A stretch of 64,000 nt of DNA from Streptomyces sp. CNH099 (GCA_000514715.1 AZWL01000015.1:107805-171804), one strand, 5' to 3'; counted from the first letter of the stretch, positions 54,537 through 63,610 are shown. Made by a program: numbers and translations. The notes: generated by a model not told the origin, from the letters alone.

Positions 54537-55403
54537 TTATTGCGCCCCGGCCGCGGGCAGCAGCCGCACCCGCGCCTCCGCCGGGAAGCCCGCCCGGCGG
54601 GCGAACTCGTCGATGCCCGCCAGCTGCTCCGCGCCCAGCCGGAAGTCCAGCGTGCGGAAGTAACGTTCGAGCAGCGGCGGGTCGAACGCCTCCCACCGCG
54701 CCGCCTGTTCCGCGACCTTCCCGACCTCGGCCAGCGACAGATCGCGGGAGTCGAGGAACGCCCGGTGCACGTTCGCCACCAGCTCGGGCTCGCGGGCGAG
54801 GAAGTCGCGGCGCACGGCCCACACGGCGAAGACGAACGGCAGCCCCGTCCACTCCTTCCACATCCGCCCGAGGTCGTGCACCTGCAGCCCGAGGCGCGGC
54901 GCGTCGTGCAGCGAGGCGCGCAGGGCGGCGTCCCCGATGAGCACGCCGGCCTGGGCCTCGCGCATCATCAGCGAGAGGTCGGGCGGACACGAGTAGTAGT
55001 CGGGCGCGACGCCGTACTGCTCGCCGATCAGCAGCTCGGCCAGGCGCACGGAGGTGCGGGAGGTGGAGCCGAGGGCCACGCGCTCCCGGTCCAGGTCGGC
55101 CAGGGGCCGCTGCGAGACGATCACGCAGGACATCACGGGCCCGTCGCAGCCGACCGCGATGTCGGGCAGGGCGACGAGTTCGTCGGCGTGTCGCAGGTAC
55201 TCCACGAGGGTGACGGGGGCGATGTCCAGCTCCCCGTCGACGAGCTGCTCGCTGAGCCGTTCCGGGGTGTCCTTCGAAAGCTCCAGGTCGAGCAGGCTGC
55301 CCGTACGGGCGAGGCCCCAGTAGAGGGGCACGCAGTTCAGGAACTGGATGTGGCCGACTCGTGGCCGGCGTCTCTCTCCAGCGTCACGCGGTGGTGCTGT
55401 CAC
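54537..55403 (-). CDS. mqnA: Chorismate dehydratase
   Basis: First enzyme of the futalosine pathway, converting chorismate to 3-enolpyruvylbenzoate; 288 residues, typical. Signature stretches: VGHIQFLNCVPLYWGL, ELDIAPVTLVEYLRHADE, VALGSTSRTSVRLAELL and AGVLIGDAALRA. The start is a GTG at 55403. It is divergent from the cold-shock gene. Confidence 0.94.
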   Translation of the reverse strand: MTAPPRDAGERRRPRVGHIQFLNCVPLYWGLARTGSLLDLELSKDTPERLSEQLVDGELDIAPVTLVEYLRHADELVALPDIAVGCDGPVMSCVIVSQRPLADLDRERVALGSTSRTSVRLAELLIGEQYGVAPDYYSCPPDLSLMMREAQAGVLIGDAALRASLHDAPRLGLQVHDLGRMWKEWTGLPFVFAVWAVRRDFLAREPELVANVHRAFLDSRDLSLAEVGKVAEQAARWEAFDPPLLERYFRTLDFRLGAEQLAGIDEFARRAGFPAEARVRLLPAAGAQ

Positions 55404-55537
55404 GGCTCCGAGGCTAGCCGTCGTCCCACCGCACGCGGGTGCGGGGGCTCACCTGAGCGTGATCTTTTCTCTACCGGGGCGGGCCCCTGCGTGCTAGGCT
55501 CGCCACCAAGTTGCAGTTTGGTTTCCTTGCAGTACCG

Positions 55538-55566
55538 TGCCTGCGGAGATTCTGACGCCGCAGGCA
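55538..55566 (+). ncRNA. Structured 5' leader element of the cold-shock gene
   Basis: A perfect 9-bp stem, tgcctgcgg (55538-55546) with ccgcaggca (55558-55566), lies in a ~130-base leader between a likely -10 box taggct (55495-55500) and the start codon. Long structured leaders that respond to temperature are typical of cold-shock mRNAs. Confidence 0.55.
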
Positions 55567-55630
55567 TGTGTCGTTTTCAGGCTTCTTCGAGGCTCTGGGG
55601 CAGGGCGACCCTTTGGCCCAAGGAGGGCTC

Positions 55631-55834
55631 ATGGCTACCGGAACCGTCAAGTGGTTCAACGCTGAAAAGGGCTTCGGCTTCATCGCCCAGGACGGCGGCG
55701 GTCCCGATGTCTTCGTCCACTACACCGCTATCAACGCCCAAGGCTTCCGCTCGCTCGAGGAGAACCAGCAGGTGACCTTCGACGTGCAGCAGGGCCCGAA
55801 GGGTCCGCAGGCGGCAAACGTCTCACCGTCGTGA
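55631..55834 (+). CDS. Cold-shock protein (CspA family)
   Basis: 67-residue nucleic-acid chaperone. RNP1-like GFGFIAQDGG and RNP2-like VFVHYTAI are present; the start MATGTVKWFNAEKGFGFI is canonical. The ATG at 55631 follows AGGAGGG, and the longer open frame is part of the leader. An intrinsic terminator follows. Confidence 0.97.
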   Translation: MATGTVKWFNAEKGFGFIAQDGGGPDVFVHYTAINAQGFRSLEENQQVTFDVQQGPKGPQAANVSPS

Positions 55835-55860
55835 CGCTCGCCCCACGCTGACCAAGGGAA

Positions 55861-55884
55861 CCCCCGCCGCCCGGCGGGGGTTTT
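55861..55884 (+). terminator. Rho-independent terminator of the cold-shock gene
   Basis: cccccgcc-gccc-ggcggggg followed by tttt (55881-55884): a textbook stem-loop with T-tract, 26 bases after the stop. Confidence 0.93.
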
Positions 55885-55909
55885 CTCTTGCCCGGATACG
55901 GTGGCGCGG

Positions 55910-56865
55910 ATGAGCCAGCACGCGACGGACACAGCCCCCGAGATCACCGCGGCGCTGGTCCGCGACCTCCTGCGCGACCAGCACCCCGACCTCGCCGACC
56001 GCCCCCTGCGGCTCGGCGCCCGCGGCTGGGACAACCAGCTCTGGCGGCTCGGCGACGACCTCGCCGTACGGCTCCCGTGGGCGACGCCGTCCGCGGACGA
56101 ACTGCTGCGCAAGGAGCACGCCTGGCTCCCGGACCTCGCCCCGCACCTGCCGCTGCCCGTCCCGGTCCCGCAGCGCCTCGGCGAGCCGTCCGACCGCTTC
56201 CCGCGCCCCTGGACCGTCACCACCTGGGTGCCCGGCACCCCCGCCGACCGCGCGCCGGTCCCCCCGCCCCGGGGCCGGGCCGCCGCCGGCGCCCTGGCCG
56301 CGTTCCTGACCGCGCTGCACCGCCCCGCCCCCGCCGGCGCACCCGCGGGACGGGGCCGCGGCGGGCCGCTGGCGGAGGCGGACGGGTGGTTCGAGGAGCA
56401 GCTCGCCGAGGCGGCCGGGCTGGGGCTCGTCGCCAGTGCGGAGGCCGATGCCGTACGGGCCGTCTGGGCCGACGCCGTCGCCGCGCCCGCGTGGGACGGC
56501 CCCGCGCTGTGGCTGCACGGCGACCTGCACCCCGCGAACGTCCTCACCGCCGACGGCGCCCTCTGCGGCGTCGTCGACTTCGGCGACCTCTGCGCCGGCG
56601 ACCCCGCCCTCGACCTCGCCGCCCCGTGGATCCTGCTCCCCGACGACGCCGCCGCCGACCGCTTCCACGCCGCGTACGGGCCGGCCGTCGACGCGGCGAC
56701 GCGGCGACGCTGCGCCGCGCCCGCGGCGTCGCGGTGCTGCGCGCGCTGGTCGGGCTGATCGTGGGGGAGGCGGGCGTACGGGGCCGGGCGGGCGGGAAGC
56801 GGACGTGGGGGCCGCCGGCGGCGGCGTCGCTGCGGCGGCTGCTGGCGGGCGTGGGGCGGGGGTGA
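55910..56865 (+). pseudogene. Phosphotransferase-family protein, C-terminus frameshifted by an 8-bp duplication
   Basis: APH-fold kinase. Conserved parts include LGARGWDNQLWRLGDDLAVR, WTVTTWVPGTPA, ALWLHGDLHPANVL (catalytic loop) and GVVDFGDLCAGDPALDLA (metal loop). At 56693-56708 the octamer gcggcgac occurs twice in tandem; removing one copy restores the family C-terminus (DAATLRRARGVAVLRALVGL) to a stop at 56865. As it stands the frame ends at 56758 with an unrelated tail, so the last ~50 residues are lost. The catalytic residues lie before the break, so activity may remain. The start is taken at ATG 55910; a GTG at 55901 is also possible. Confidence 0.82.
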
Positions 56866-57082
56866 GGGGCGACGGGTGAGGGGTGAGGGGCGAGGGGGAG
56901 CGGGCCGACGGGCCTGCGCACCCTCGCAGGACCGCGCGGGGCGGCCGGCGCCCCGGGGAAGCGCCCGGACCGGGCCGGGGGCCGCCCGGGCACCGGAGCA
57001 CGTCCGCGCGCGGCCACCCGCTCCGACCCGGTCCCGCGCCGACCGCTTCCCCGCCCGGGTCCGGGCGCGGGCCCGGTCCCGC
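56866..57082. other. GC-extreme gap after the phosphotransferase
   Basis: 217 bases with short tandem motifs (gggtgaggggtgaggggcgagg near 56875-56896, partly repeated). No gene seen. Confidence 0.4.
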
Positions 57083-59101
57083 TCAGCCCTCGGCCGCGTA
57101 CAACTCGTCGATGACCTCCCCGAAGTCGCGCACGATCGCCGCCCGCCGCAGCTTCATCGACGGCGTCACATACCCGCCCGCCTCCGTGAACTCCGCCGGC
57201 AGCACCGTGAACCGGCGGATGGACTCGGCGCGCGAGACCAGCTCGTTCGCCTCGTCCACCGCCCGCTGCAGGTCCGCGCGGAGCAGCGGGTCGTGGACGA
57301 GGTCGCCGGCCGGCACGTACTCGCGCTTGCGCATCATCCGCCAGTGCCGCAGCCCCTCGGGGTCCAGGGTGACGAGCGCCGCGACGTACGGGCGGTCGTC
57401 GCCGACGACGAGGCACTGGCTGACCAGCGGGTGCGCGCGCAGCCTGTCCTCCAGCGGCGCGGGGGCGAGGTTCTTGCCGGAGGCGGTGACGATGAGGTCC
57501 TTCTTGCGGCCGGTGATCGTCAGGTACCCGTCGGCGTCCAGCTCGCCGAGGTCGCCGGTGGCGAACCAGCCCTCGGCGTCGGTGTCGAGCCGGGTCACGC
57601 CGGCCGCGGCGTCCCAGTAGCCGGAGAACAGGTGCCCGCCGCGCACCAGCACCTCGCCGTCCGGCGCGATACGTATCCCGGTGCCCGGCAGCGGCCAGCC
57701 GACGGTGCCGAAGCGGGGCTTGAGGGGCGGGGTGACGGTGGCGGCGGCCGTGGTCTCGGTGAGCCCGTACCCCTCGAAGACCATGACGTCGGCGCCCGCG
57801 TAGAAGGCCGCCATCCGGCGGCCGAGCGGGGAGCCGCCGCAGATCGCGTACTGGACGCGGCCGCCGAGCGCGGCCCTGATGCGGCGGTAGACCAGCGCGT
57901 CGTACAGCTTGCGCAGCGCCTTGAGGCCGGCCCCGGGGCCCGGGCCCGTGCCGTGCAGCTCGGCCTCGACGGCCTCGGCGTAGCGCACGGCGACCTTCGC
58001 GGCGCGGTCGAAGGAGGCGGCGCGGCCGATGCCCTCGGCGGTGGCGCGGCCGGTGTTGTAGACCTTTTCGAGGACGTACGGGATGCCGACGAGGAACGTC
58101 GGGCGGAAGGCGGCGAGGTCGCGCAGCAGGTCCTCGGTCCGGATGCTGGGCGCGTGGCCGAGCTTGACGCCGGCGCGGAGACAGCCGACGGCGGTCATGC
58201 GGCCGAGGACGTGCGCGAGGGGCAGGAAGAGGAGGGTGGCGGCGGGGTCCTCGCTGATGGCCTTGAAGAGGGGGTAGAGCAGCTCGATGGCGTTGTCGAC
58301 CTCGGCGAGGAAGTTGCCGTGGGTGAGGACGCAGCCCTTGGGCAGGCCGGTGGTGCCGGAGGTGTAGATGACGGTGGCGACGCTGTCGGGGCCGAGGCCG
58401 GCGCGGCGCTGGCGGACGAGGGTGTCGGGCACGTCGTGGCCGGCGGCGGCGAGCTGGCCGAGGCTGCCGGTATCGAGCTGCCACAGGTGGGCGAGGTACG
58501 GCAGGGCCTGGCGCTCGCCGCTGAGCAGCCGGGCCTGCTCGACGCTCTCCACGGCGCAGGCGACGGCGCCGGAGTCGCGCAGGATGTGGCGGGCCTGGAT
58601 GGCGGAGGAGGTGGGGTAGACGGGGACGGTGATGAGGCCGGCGGCCCAGGCGGCGAAGTCCAGCAGGGTCCACTCGTACGTCGTACGCGACATGATCGCG
58701 AGCCGGTCGCCGGGGCGCAGGCCGTGGACGATGAGGCCCTTGGCGACGGCGAGCACCTGGGCGGCGAACTCGGCGGCGGTGACGTCGGCCCAGGTGTCGG
58801 TGCCGGTGTCGGTGCCGGTGCCGGTGCCGGTGCCGGGGTCGCGGGGGCGGGCGAGCGCGGCCGCGCCGGGGGCGCGGGCGGCGTTGTCGAAGGGGATGTC
58901 GGCGAGGGATCCCCGGGTCACGCGCGGCGCGGCGGGCGGGACCTCCGCCTCGCGGACGCCGTGGGCGTCGGCGCGGACGGCGGGCGGCAGCAGGTCGGGG
59001 ACGGCGGTGCCGGGGAGGAGTCTGGAGTTGATCTCCTTCAGGTACTGCGACCGGGGCGGGGGCGGCGCGGGGCGTTGCTGCTGTGGTGCGGACTGCGTCA
59101 T
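57083..59101 (-). CDS. Long-chain fatty acid-CoA ligase (AMP-forming)
   Basis: Adenylate-forming enzyme, 672 residues. The P-loop-like YTSGTTGLPKGC, EGYGLTETTAA, GWFATGDLGELDADGYL and GRKKDLIVTASGKNLAP motifs are intact; FadD15-type by length and N-terminal layout. The start is a codon at 59101 read in the frame MTQSAPQQQRP. Around residues 89-100 the protein has a Gly-Thr/Asp-Thr repeat coded by the simple repeat at 58794-58837. Membrane-associated activation of fatty acids is the likely role. Confidence 0.92.
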   Translation of the reverse strand: MTQSAPQQQRPAPPPPRSQYLKEINSRLLPGTAVPDLLPPAVRADAHGVREAEVPPAAPRVTRGSLADIPFDNAARAPGAAALARPRDPGTGTGTGTDTGTDTWADVTAAEFAAQVLAVAKGLIVHGLRPGDRLAIMSRTTYEWTLLDFAAWAAGLITVPVYPTSSAIQARHILRDSGAVACAVESVEQARLLSGERQALPYLAHLWQLDTGSLGQLAAAGHDVPDTLVRQRRAGLGPDSVATVIYTSGTTGLPKGCVLTHGNFLAEVDNAIELLYPLFKAISEDPAATLLFLPLAHVLGRMTAVGCLRAGVKLGHAPSIRTEDLLRDLAAFRPTFLVGIPYVLEKVYNTGRATAEGIGRAASFDRAAKVAVRYAEAVEAELHGTGPGPGAGLKALRKLYDALVYRRIRAALGGRVQYAICGGSPLGRRMAAFYAGADVMVFEGYGLTETTAAATVTPPLKPRFGTVGWPLPGTGIRIAPDGEVLVRGGHLFSGYWDAAAGVTRLDTDAEGWFATGDLGELDADGYLTITGRKKDLIVTASGKNLAPAPLEDRLRAHPLVSQCLVVGDDRPYVAALVTLDPEGLRHWRMMRKREYVPAGDLVHDPLLRADLQRAVDEANELVSRAESIRRFTVLPAEFTEAGGYVTPSMKLRRAAIVRDFGEVIDELYAAEG
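58794..58837. repeat. Simple-sequence repeat (ggtgcc/ggtgtc) inside the acyl-CoA ligase gene
   Basis: Seven or so near-perfect hexamers ggtgtc/ggtgcc encode alternating Gly/Asp-Thr. The unit is a multiple of three, so changes in number alter length without breaking the frame. Confidence 0.75.
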
Positions 59102-59238
59102 CAGTGGCTCCCTGACGGTCGCGTCGGCCGTGTTCGACTCGCTGGGCGGCGGCGCGCCGCATTCTCGCGAACGTCCGGCCGCCCCGCCAGAGGACGCCGC
59201 ACCCGGTACTCCCGGTTCCGCTTCAGCGCGTCAGCCCG

Positions 59239-59658
59239 TCAGCGGGCCCCGGTGGCGGGCGGCTCCCCCGCCCTGTCCTTCCCACCCAGGGCGCCGACGA
59301 CGACGGCGACGAGGGCGGACCCGACGAACGTCCCCATCAGGACCAGCCCGACGCCGATGAGGAAGAGCCCGCTGTCGTCGTCCGACCAGTCGTAGAACGA
59401 GGCGCACGTCAGCCCGGCGGTCGGGCCGAGCACGGCGGGCACGAAGTGCCGTAGGTACGCGACGAGGGCAACGGCGGCGAGCAGGGTCAGCACCAGCCCG
59501 CCGACCTGCCACGCCTCGTACGGCCCGGTCTCGCGGTAGCCGACCCGGTCGCGCCGCTGGTCCCAGCCCAGCCACACGACCCAGGCCCCGACGGCGGCGC
59601 CGGCGAGGAGGACGGACGAGAGGAGTTGAAGCAGAAGGGTCCGCAGCAGGGGGTGCAT
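59239..59658 (-). CDS. Small integral membrane protein, function unknown
   Basis: 139 residues, not recognised. Three hydrophobic segments: residues ~7-30, ~52-72 and ~95-122. A short acidic loop with CASFYDWSDDDSG precedes the last helix. The ATG at 59658 is preceded by GGGGG; the longer frame is unsupported. No functional neighbour. Confidence 0.65.
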   Translation of the reverse strand: MHPLLRTLLLQLLSSVLLAGAAVGAWVVWLGWDQRRDRVGYRETGPYEAWQVGGLVLTLLAAVALVAYLRHFVPAVLGPTAGLTCASFYDWSDDDSGLFLIGVGLVLMGTFVGSALVAVVVGALGGKDRAGEPPATGAR

Positions 59659-59820
59659 GCCCCCAGCGTCACGAGCCGCCGCAATCCGGACCAGAGCGAA
59701 GATACTCACCCGCGCCTGAGTACGAGCCCCACCACTCCCCCCGTCAGGCACGCCGCCGCGCCGACGCCCGCGCCCGCGCCCGCTCCGGAACGACCGGCCG
59801 GTGCACCCCGGTGGCCGGGC

Positions 59821-60437
59821 TCAGCCCCGGCCGCGGAAGAACCGGCGCAGGTCCGCGACCAGCAGATCCGGCGCGTCGTGGGCGGCCCAGTGGCTTCCCC
59901 GGTCGAACTCGCTCCACGAGACGATGGCCGCGTGGTCGCGTTCGGCGAACTTCCGGACGGGGCGGAAGTCGAACGCGAAGCCGGCCAGCGCGGTCGGCGC
60001 GGTGGTCGGTTCGGCCGGGTGCTCGGTGTGGCGGTCCTCGTAGTACAGGCGGGCCGAGGAGGCGGCGGTGTTGGTCAGCCAGTAGATGGTGGCGATGGTC
60101 AGGACCGTGTCCGGGTCGACCGCGTTGCCCAGCAGCTGGCCGATCCAGGCGAGCTGGCCGGCCGGGGAGTCGGCGAGGGCGTGGGCGAGGTTCTGCGGCT
60201 TGGTGGAAGCCGCGCCTCGTGCGCGCGCCAGTCGTACGTCGTGCGCCACCGCTCGACGAGATCCCTCACGTACGCCGGCGGCACCCCGCGCTCCCACCCG
60301 GGCGGCACGGGCCCGGTCTGCACGGCGTCGGGGTCGGCGGGCAGCTCTTCGGCGAAGCGGGTGCGGGCCAGGCGGTCGCGGAGGTCGTCGAGTTCGGACT
60401 GCGGGATGTCGATCCGAAAGGGTTTGATCTCGCTCAT
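59821..60437 (-). pseudogene. Epoxide hydrolase remnant (internal deletion and frameshift)
   Basis: The first frame (ATG at 60437) gives the EHN N-terminal domain start MSEIKPFRIDIPQSELDDLR through TTYDWRAHEARL. The C-terminal part continues in another frame from about 60212: STKPQNLAHALADSPAGQLAWI, FAERDHAAIVSWSEFDRGSHWAA, ending VADLRRFF. About 180 residues that hold the catalytic nucleophile region are missing between them. Intact relatives are ~380 residues. A deletion pseudogene; it cannot be active. Confidence 0.75.
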
Positions 60438-60476
60438 ACGTGCCCCCTCTCACCCCGTGACCAGCACCAACAGCGG

Positions 60477-60926
60477 TTATCCGGGTCGACGCCACCGCGG
60501 GCGAGCCGGTTGCGGGCGGGTCAGGCGGCTATCCACGAGGGCCACCAGGGCGGGATGTTGCTCGCCGGGCAGAGCCCGGAGTCGCCGGGATACCCGTCCA
60601 GGAGATGCGAACGCCGCCCACCCGAGAAGCAGGGAGACCCGCAGCGAGATCGGCACCACGGTGCACACCGCCGCCTTCCAGGACCGCGGCCGGACCAGCC
60701 GCCACAGGATCCCTGCGGCGGACGTGCAGCCGAGCAGGACGGAGGGGATCTCGACGTACAAGAGACCGAACCGGTGCCCCGGTTCGTTCCCGGCGTCGCA
60801 GTAGACGCGCACGCGGACGATGAGCGAAACGGCGACGGCCCCGCAGAGCGCCCCGGTCAGCGGCCCCAGCCAGAAGGCGGGCAGGAAGCGGCTCGACGGC
60901 CATGCGAGGTGACCCACGAGGGCCAC
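60477..60926 (-). CDS. Putative small membrane protein
   Basis: About 149 residues from a GTG at 60926 (a GTG at 60917 is also possible). Three or four hydrophobic segments: FLPAFWLGPLTGALCGAVAV, LLYVEIPSVLLGCTSAAGIL and VCTVVPISLRVSLLLGWAAF, then a basic hydrophilic tail. Not recognised. Start is uncertain because the frame is open far upstream. Confidence 0.45.
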   Translation of the reverse strand: MALVGHLAWPSSRFLPAFWLGPLTGALCGAVAVSLIVRVRVYCDAGNEPGHRFGLLYVEIPSVLLGCTSAAGILWRLVRPRSWKAAVCTVVPISLRVSLLLGWAAFASPGRVSRRLRALPGEQHPALVALVDSRLTRPQPARPRWRRPG

Positions 60927-61013
60927 GACGCCCCACCGGGGCGAACAGTCGCAGGGACCCCCTGTTCCGGCACTTGCCGGTGCGGAAGTATGACCAATGG
61001 ACGGAGGTCTCAG

Positions 61014-61277
61014 GTGAGGGGGAGCGGAGTGGCGCGGCTTTTCGGACGGCGGGCGGACCCGGGGCGGTCCACGCGGACACCGCCGCCGGAGGTGGTGGCG
61101 GAGGCCCGCCGGCACCCGGGCGGTTGGGTGTACGAGATCGACGGCTCCATGGTGAGCGACCCCGACGGAGAGGTGCCTCCGACAGCGATCGCCGGAGCCT
61201 GGGAGGTGGGCGAGGACGGCACACCGACCGGCGTCTACCGCCCGAACCCGAACTACGCCCCCACCCCGCGCGACTAA
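61014..61277 (+). CDS. Conserved small hypothetical protein
   Basis: 87 residues. VVAEARRHPGGWVYEIDGSM followed by TAIAGAWEVGEDG and PNPNYAP resembles a small protein family I have seen in Streptomyces with no known role. GGAGG lies ideally 6 bases before the GTG at 61014. Confidence 0.72.
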   Translation: MRGSGVARLFGRRADPGRSTRTPPPEVVAEARRHPGGWVYEIDGSMVSDPDGEVPPTAIAGAWEVGEDGTPTGVYRPNPNYAPTPRD

Positions 61278-61475
61278 CGACCGGTACCCGCACGGCGGCC
61301 CAGCACCTTCTCCTACACCGTGATGGCTGGCCGGGCCGAGGGCGAAGCCGCTGCACGTGGGCGCCTGTGCCCGGGTCGGCACGGTCGCCAAGCGTGTCCA
61401 ACGGCAGGTGCTGGAGCGACTCTTCGGCCTACGGGTACGGGTGCGTGCCCTGAGGCGGTGGGAAGGAGCCCGCCG

Positions 61476-61733
61476 ATGCCCGACGCCAATGTTCGCATCC
61501 CCGAGGAAGCCAAGGACCGACTCGCCGCCGTCGCGGCGGCCGAAGGCATGTCCCTGCGCGCCTACCTGGCCCGCCTCGCCGAGGGCCTGCTCACCCCGGC
61601 CGAGCGTGCCGAGCGGGCGGAGAAGGCCCGCGAGGCGCTCAAGGCGTGGAACGGATACGCGCCCACCGCGACCGAGCAGCAGAGCCTCGACAGCGAGCTG
61701 GACCGGCGCCTGGACCAGGTAACCGGTCCGTGA
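61476..61733 (+). CDS. Ribbon-helix-helix-type antitoxin
   Basis: 85 residues. DANVRIPEEAKDRLAAVAAA with GMSLRAYLARLAE is a ribbon-helix-helix DNA-binding motif; the rest is charged and helical. GGAAGGAG precedes the ATG at 61476. It overlaps the next small gene as GTGA, the usual layout of an antitoxin and its toxin. Confidence 0.75.
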   Translation: MPDANVRIPEEAKDRLAAVAAAEGMSLRAYLARLAEGLLTPAERAERAEKAREALKAWNGYAPTATEQQSLDSELDRRLDQVTGP

Positions 61734-61927
61734 CCGACCTGCACATCGTCCTGGCCCTCGATCTGCCCGCCGCCCTGGCGGTGGCGAAGCAGCAAACCCG
61801 GGCCACAGCCCACAGCAGCCACGCGGCCCAGCCCACCCCGGACCGTCCCGACGGAGCAGTGCTGGCCACCACCGCCCCGGAACGGTGGAAGGGCCAGCAG
61901 GCACGAGTCCTGGGCCTGAGCTTCTGA
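61730..61927 (+). pseudogene. Shrunken PIN-domain-like toxin
   Basis: 65 residues; the GTG overlaps the antitoxin's TGA. The start TDLHIVLALDLPAAL and the end TPDRPDGAVLATTAPERWKG match, from memory, the two ends of ~130-residue PIN-like toxins of this pair. The middle with most acidic active-site residues is missing, so the toxin is probably dead while the antitoxin remains. Confidence 0.5.
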
Positions 61928-62131
61928 CCACCTCAAACCCCGCCGCGCCCTGTGGGGCGGCCCCGGTCTCGGTCTGACGTCGGTGGGGTGCGGCCCCATT
62001 CCCGCACCGGGAGCCAGCGGGCGCCCAGAGCCGCACTCCCGGCCGGAGAGGGCCGGCCCCGGGGGTGCACAGGCGAACGCCCGCAGCCCGGGAGCGCGGG
62101 GTGCGGGCGTCGCGTTGGGGGGCGGGGGCGG

Positions 62132-62292
62132 TCAGGCAGCGGTGGTGACCGGGGCTTTCTGCAAGGTGGGGGCCGGGTCGGGGTCGTTGAGGTCGAAGCT
62201 GGTGGCGTTGTCGTACGCCTCGCGGTCGAGGATGTTCTCCCGCGCCGCGACCAGCACCGGGACCACGGCCTGGCCCGCCACGTTCGTCGCCG
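62132..62292 (-). pseudogene. C-terminal fragment of a dicarboxylate/cation symporter
   Basis: In one reverse frame the stretch reads TNVAGQAVVPVLVAARENIL then DREAYDNATSFDL and stops at 62132. This looks like the tail of a Na+/H+:dicarboxylate symporter. The upstream part of the gene is missing; homology ends at ~62292. A relic of rearrangement. Confidence 0.45.
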
Positions 62293-62334
62293 GACCACAT
62301 GTAGGTATGTTGGCCCGATGGCCGCTCCGGTGTG

Positions 62335-62356
62335 CTCCAGCCTGCTGACGCTGGAG
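62335..62356. terminator. Small stem-loop after the DUF4143 gene
   Basis: ctccag (62335-62340) and ctggag (62351-62356) form a 6-bp stem immediately downstream of the ATPase stop. Weak. Confidence 0.4.
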
Positions 62357-63610
62357 TCAGGGGGCGAGGTGCCACAGCGCCTCCATCGGCAGGGCGCGGA
62401 TGCGGTCGCCGAACGAGAGTGTCTGCGCCCCGGTGTAGAGGACGTAGCCGGCGACAAAGCGATCGCCCAGGAGCCGGGCCAGGTTCCGCAGTCCGGCCAG
62501 GTCATCGGTACGAACGGTGGCACCGGCCTTAACCTCGACTCCGATCACCCTGCCATCTGGCGTCTCGATGACGGCGTCAACTTCAAGTTTGTCCTTCGTG
62601 CGGTAGTGGTACATACGCCCCTGCTGCTCGGACCAGGTCAACTGGCGGGCCAACTCCATGACGGCGAAGTTCTCCAGCATGGGACCGGCCGCACCATCGG
62701 GGTCGGCCAGCCGGTTGGCGTCTTGGCCGATGAGGTGACAGGCGATTCCGGTGTCTACGAAGGCGAGCTTCCCCGTGGCTACGGCACGCTGCGTCAAGCC
62801 TGAGGACCAGGCTGGAATGGTCTTGATGAGGAATACCGAGGAAAGCAGTTCCAGGTAGCGCACGAGGGTGGTGCGTGGGATGCCGGATGCGCCGGCGAGC
62901 GTCCCAGGGACGAGGAGACCGCCTGCCCGCCGGGCAAGCAAAGCAACGAGCTTGAGCAGCTCGCCGTGGCGCTCGATGCTCGCCAGCTCCAGCACATCTC
63001 GTTCGATCAGGGTGGAGAGATAGGAGTTGAAGAACGCAGAGCGGCGCCGTGAGTTGCGCCGAACCGCCTCCGGGAAGCCGCCGACGACGGCTCGCTCCAG
63101 GTAGTCGCGCTTACGCAGAGCAGAAGTGTGCTTGAGGGCAGGACCGTGAGCGAACGCGGCGTCGATGAACCGGTCGGCGCCGTCGTGCAGCTCGCCTTGC
63201 GAGAACGGCCACAGCTCGATCACCTCCATACGACCGGGCAGTGCGTCCGGCAGCGTGCGCAGGGCCAGGATCCGGGAGGAGCCGGTGAGCAGGAACCTGC
63301 CGGGAGTCGGATCCAGGTCGACCGCGACCTTGATCGAGCGCAGCAGCTCCGGCACCAATTGGATCTCGTCGATGACCATCAAGGCGTCATGCTCGACGAA
63401 ACCCACCGGATCATCCCGGGCAGCCTGCAATGTCGCCCTGTCGTCGAGCAGCCGAATAATCGCATCCGGGCGACTCCCAGTGATCAAACGGGTCAAAGTG
63501 GACTTACCCGCCTGCCGGGCGCCATTGATCAGGACGACGCGCGTGTCCCCCAGGGAATCGCCCACCAGGTGCTCCGCCTGGCGCGGGATGAGGTCACGAG
63601 GAGTCGACAT
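62357..63610 (-). CDS. AAA ATPase with DUF4143 (AAA_14)
   Basis: 417 residues from ATG 63610. Walker A is VLINGARQAGKSTLTRL, Walker B ALMVIDEIQLVPELL, and sensor FLLTGSSRIL. The C-terminal DUF4143 domain shows FVDTGIACHLIG and an endonuclease-like core RTKDKLEVDAVIETPDG with VIGVEVKAG. Such proteins are common, of unknown role, often near toxin-antitoxin genes or mobile DNA, as here. Confidence 0.9.
   Translation of the reverse strand: MSTPRDLIPRQAEHLVGDSLGDTRVVLINGARQAGKSTLTRLITGSRPDAIIRLLDDRATLQAARDDPVGFVEHDALMVIDEIQLVPELLRSIKVAVDLDPTPGRFLLTGSSRILALRTLPDALPGRMEVIELWPFSQGELHDGADRFIDAAFAHGPALKHTSALRKRDYLERAVVGGFPEAVRRNSRRRSAFFNSYLSTLIERDVLELASIERHGELLKLVALLARRAGGLLVPGTLAGASGIPRTTLVRYLELLSSVFLIKTIPAWSSGLTQRAVATGKLAFVDTGIACHLIGQDANRLADPDGAAGPMLENFAVMELARQLTWSEQQGRMYHYRTKDKLEVDAVIETPDGRVIGVEVKAGATVRTDDLAGLRNLARLLGDRFVAGYVLYTGAQTLSFGDRIRALPMEALWHLAP

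Noticed and set aside
59811..61277. 488-codon plus-strand frame ending in the small protein at 61014-61277
   Set aside because: Only its last 87 residues have a good ribosome-binding site and resemble a protein family; the rest is antisense to the epoxide hydrolase remnant.
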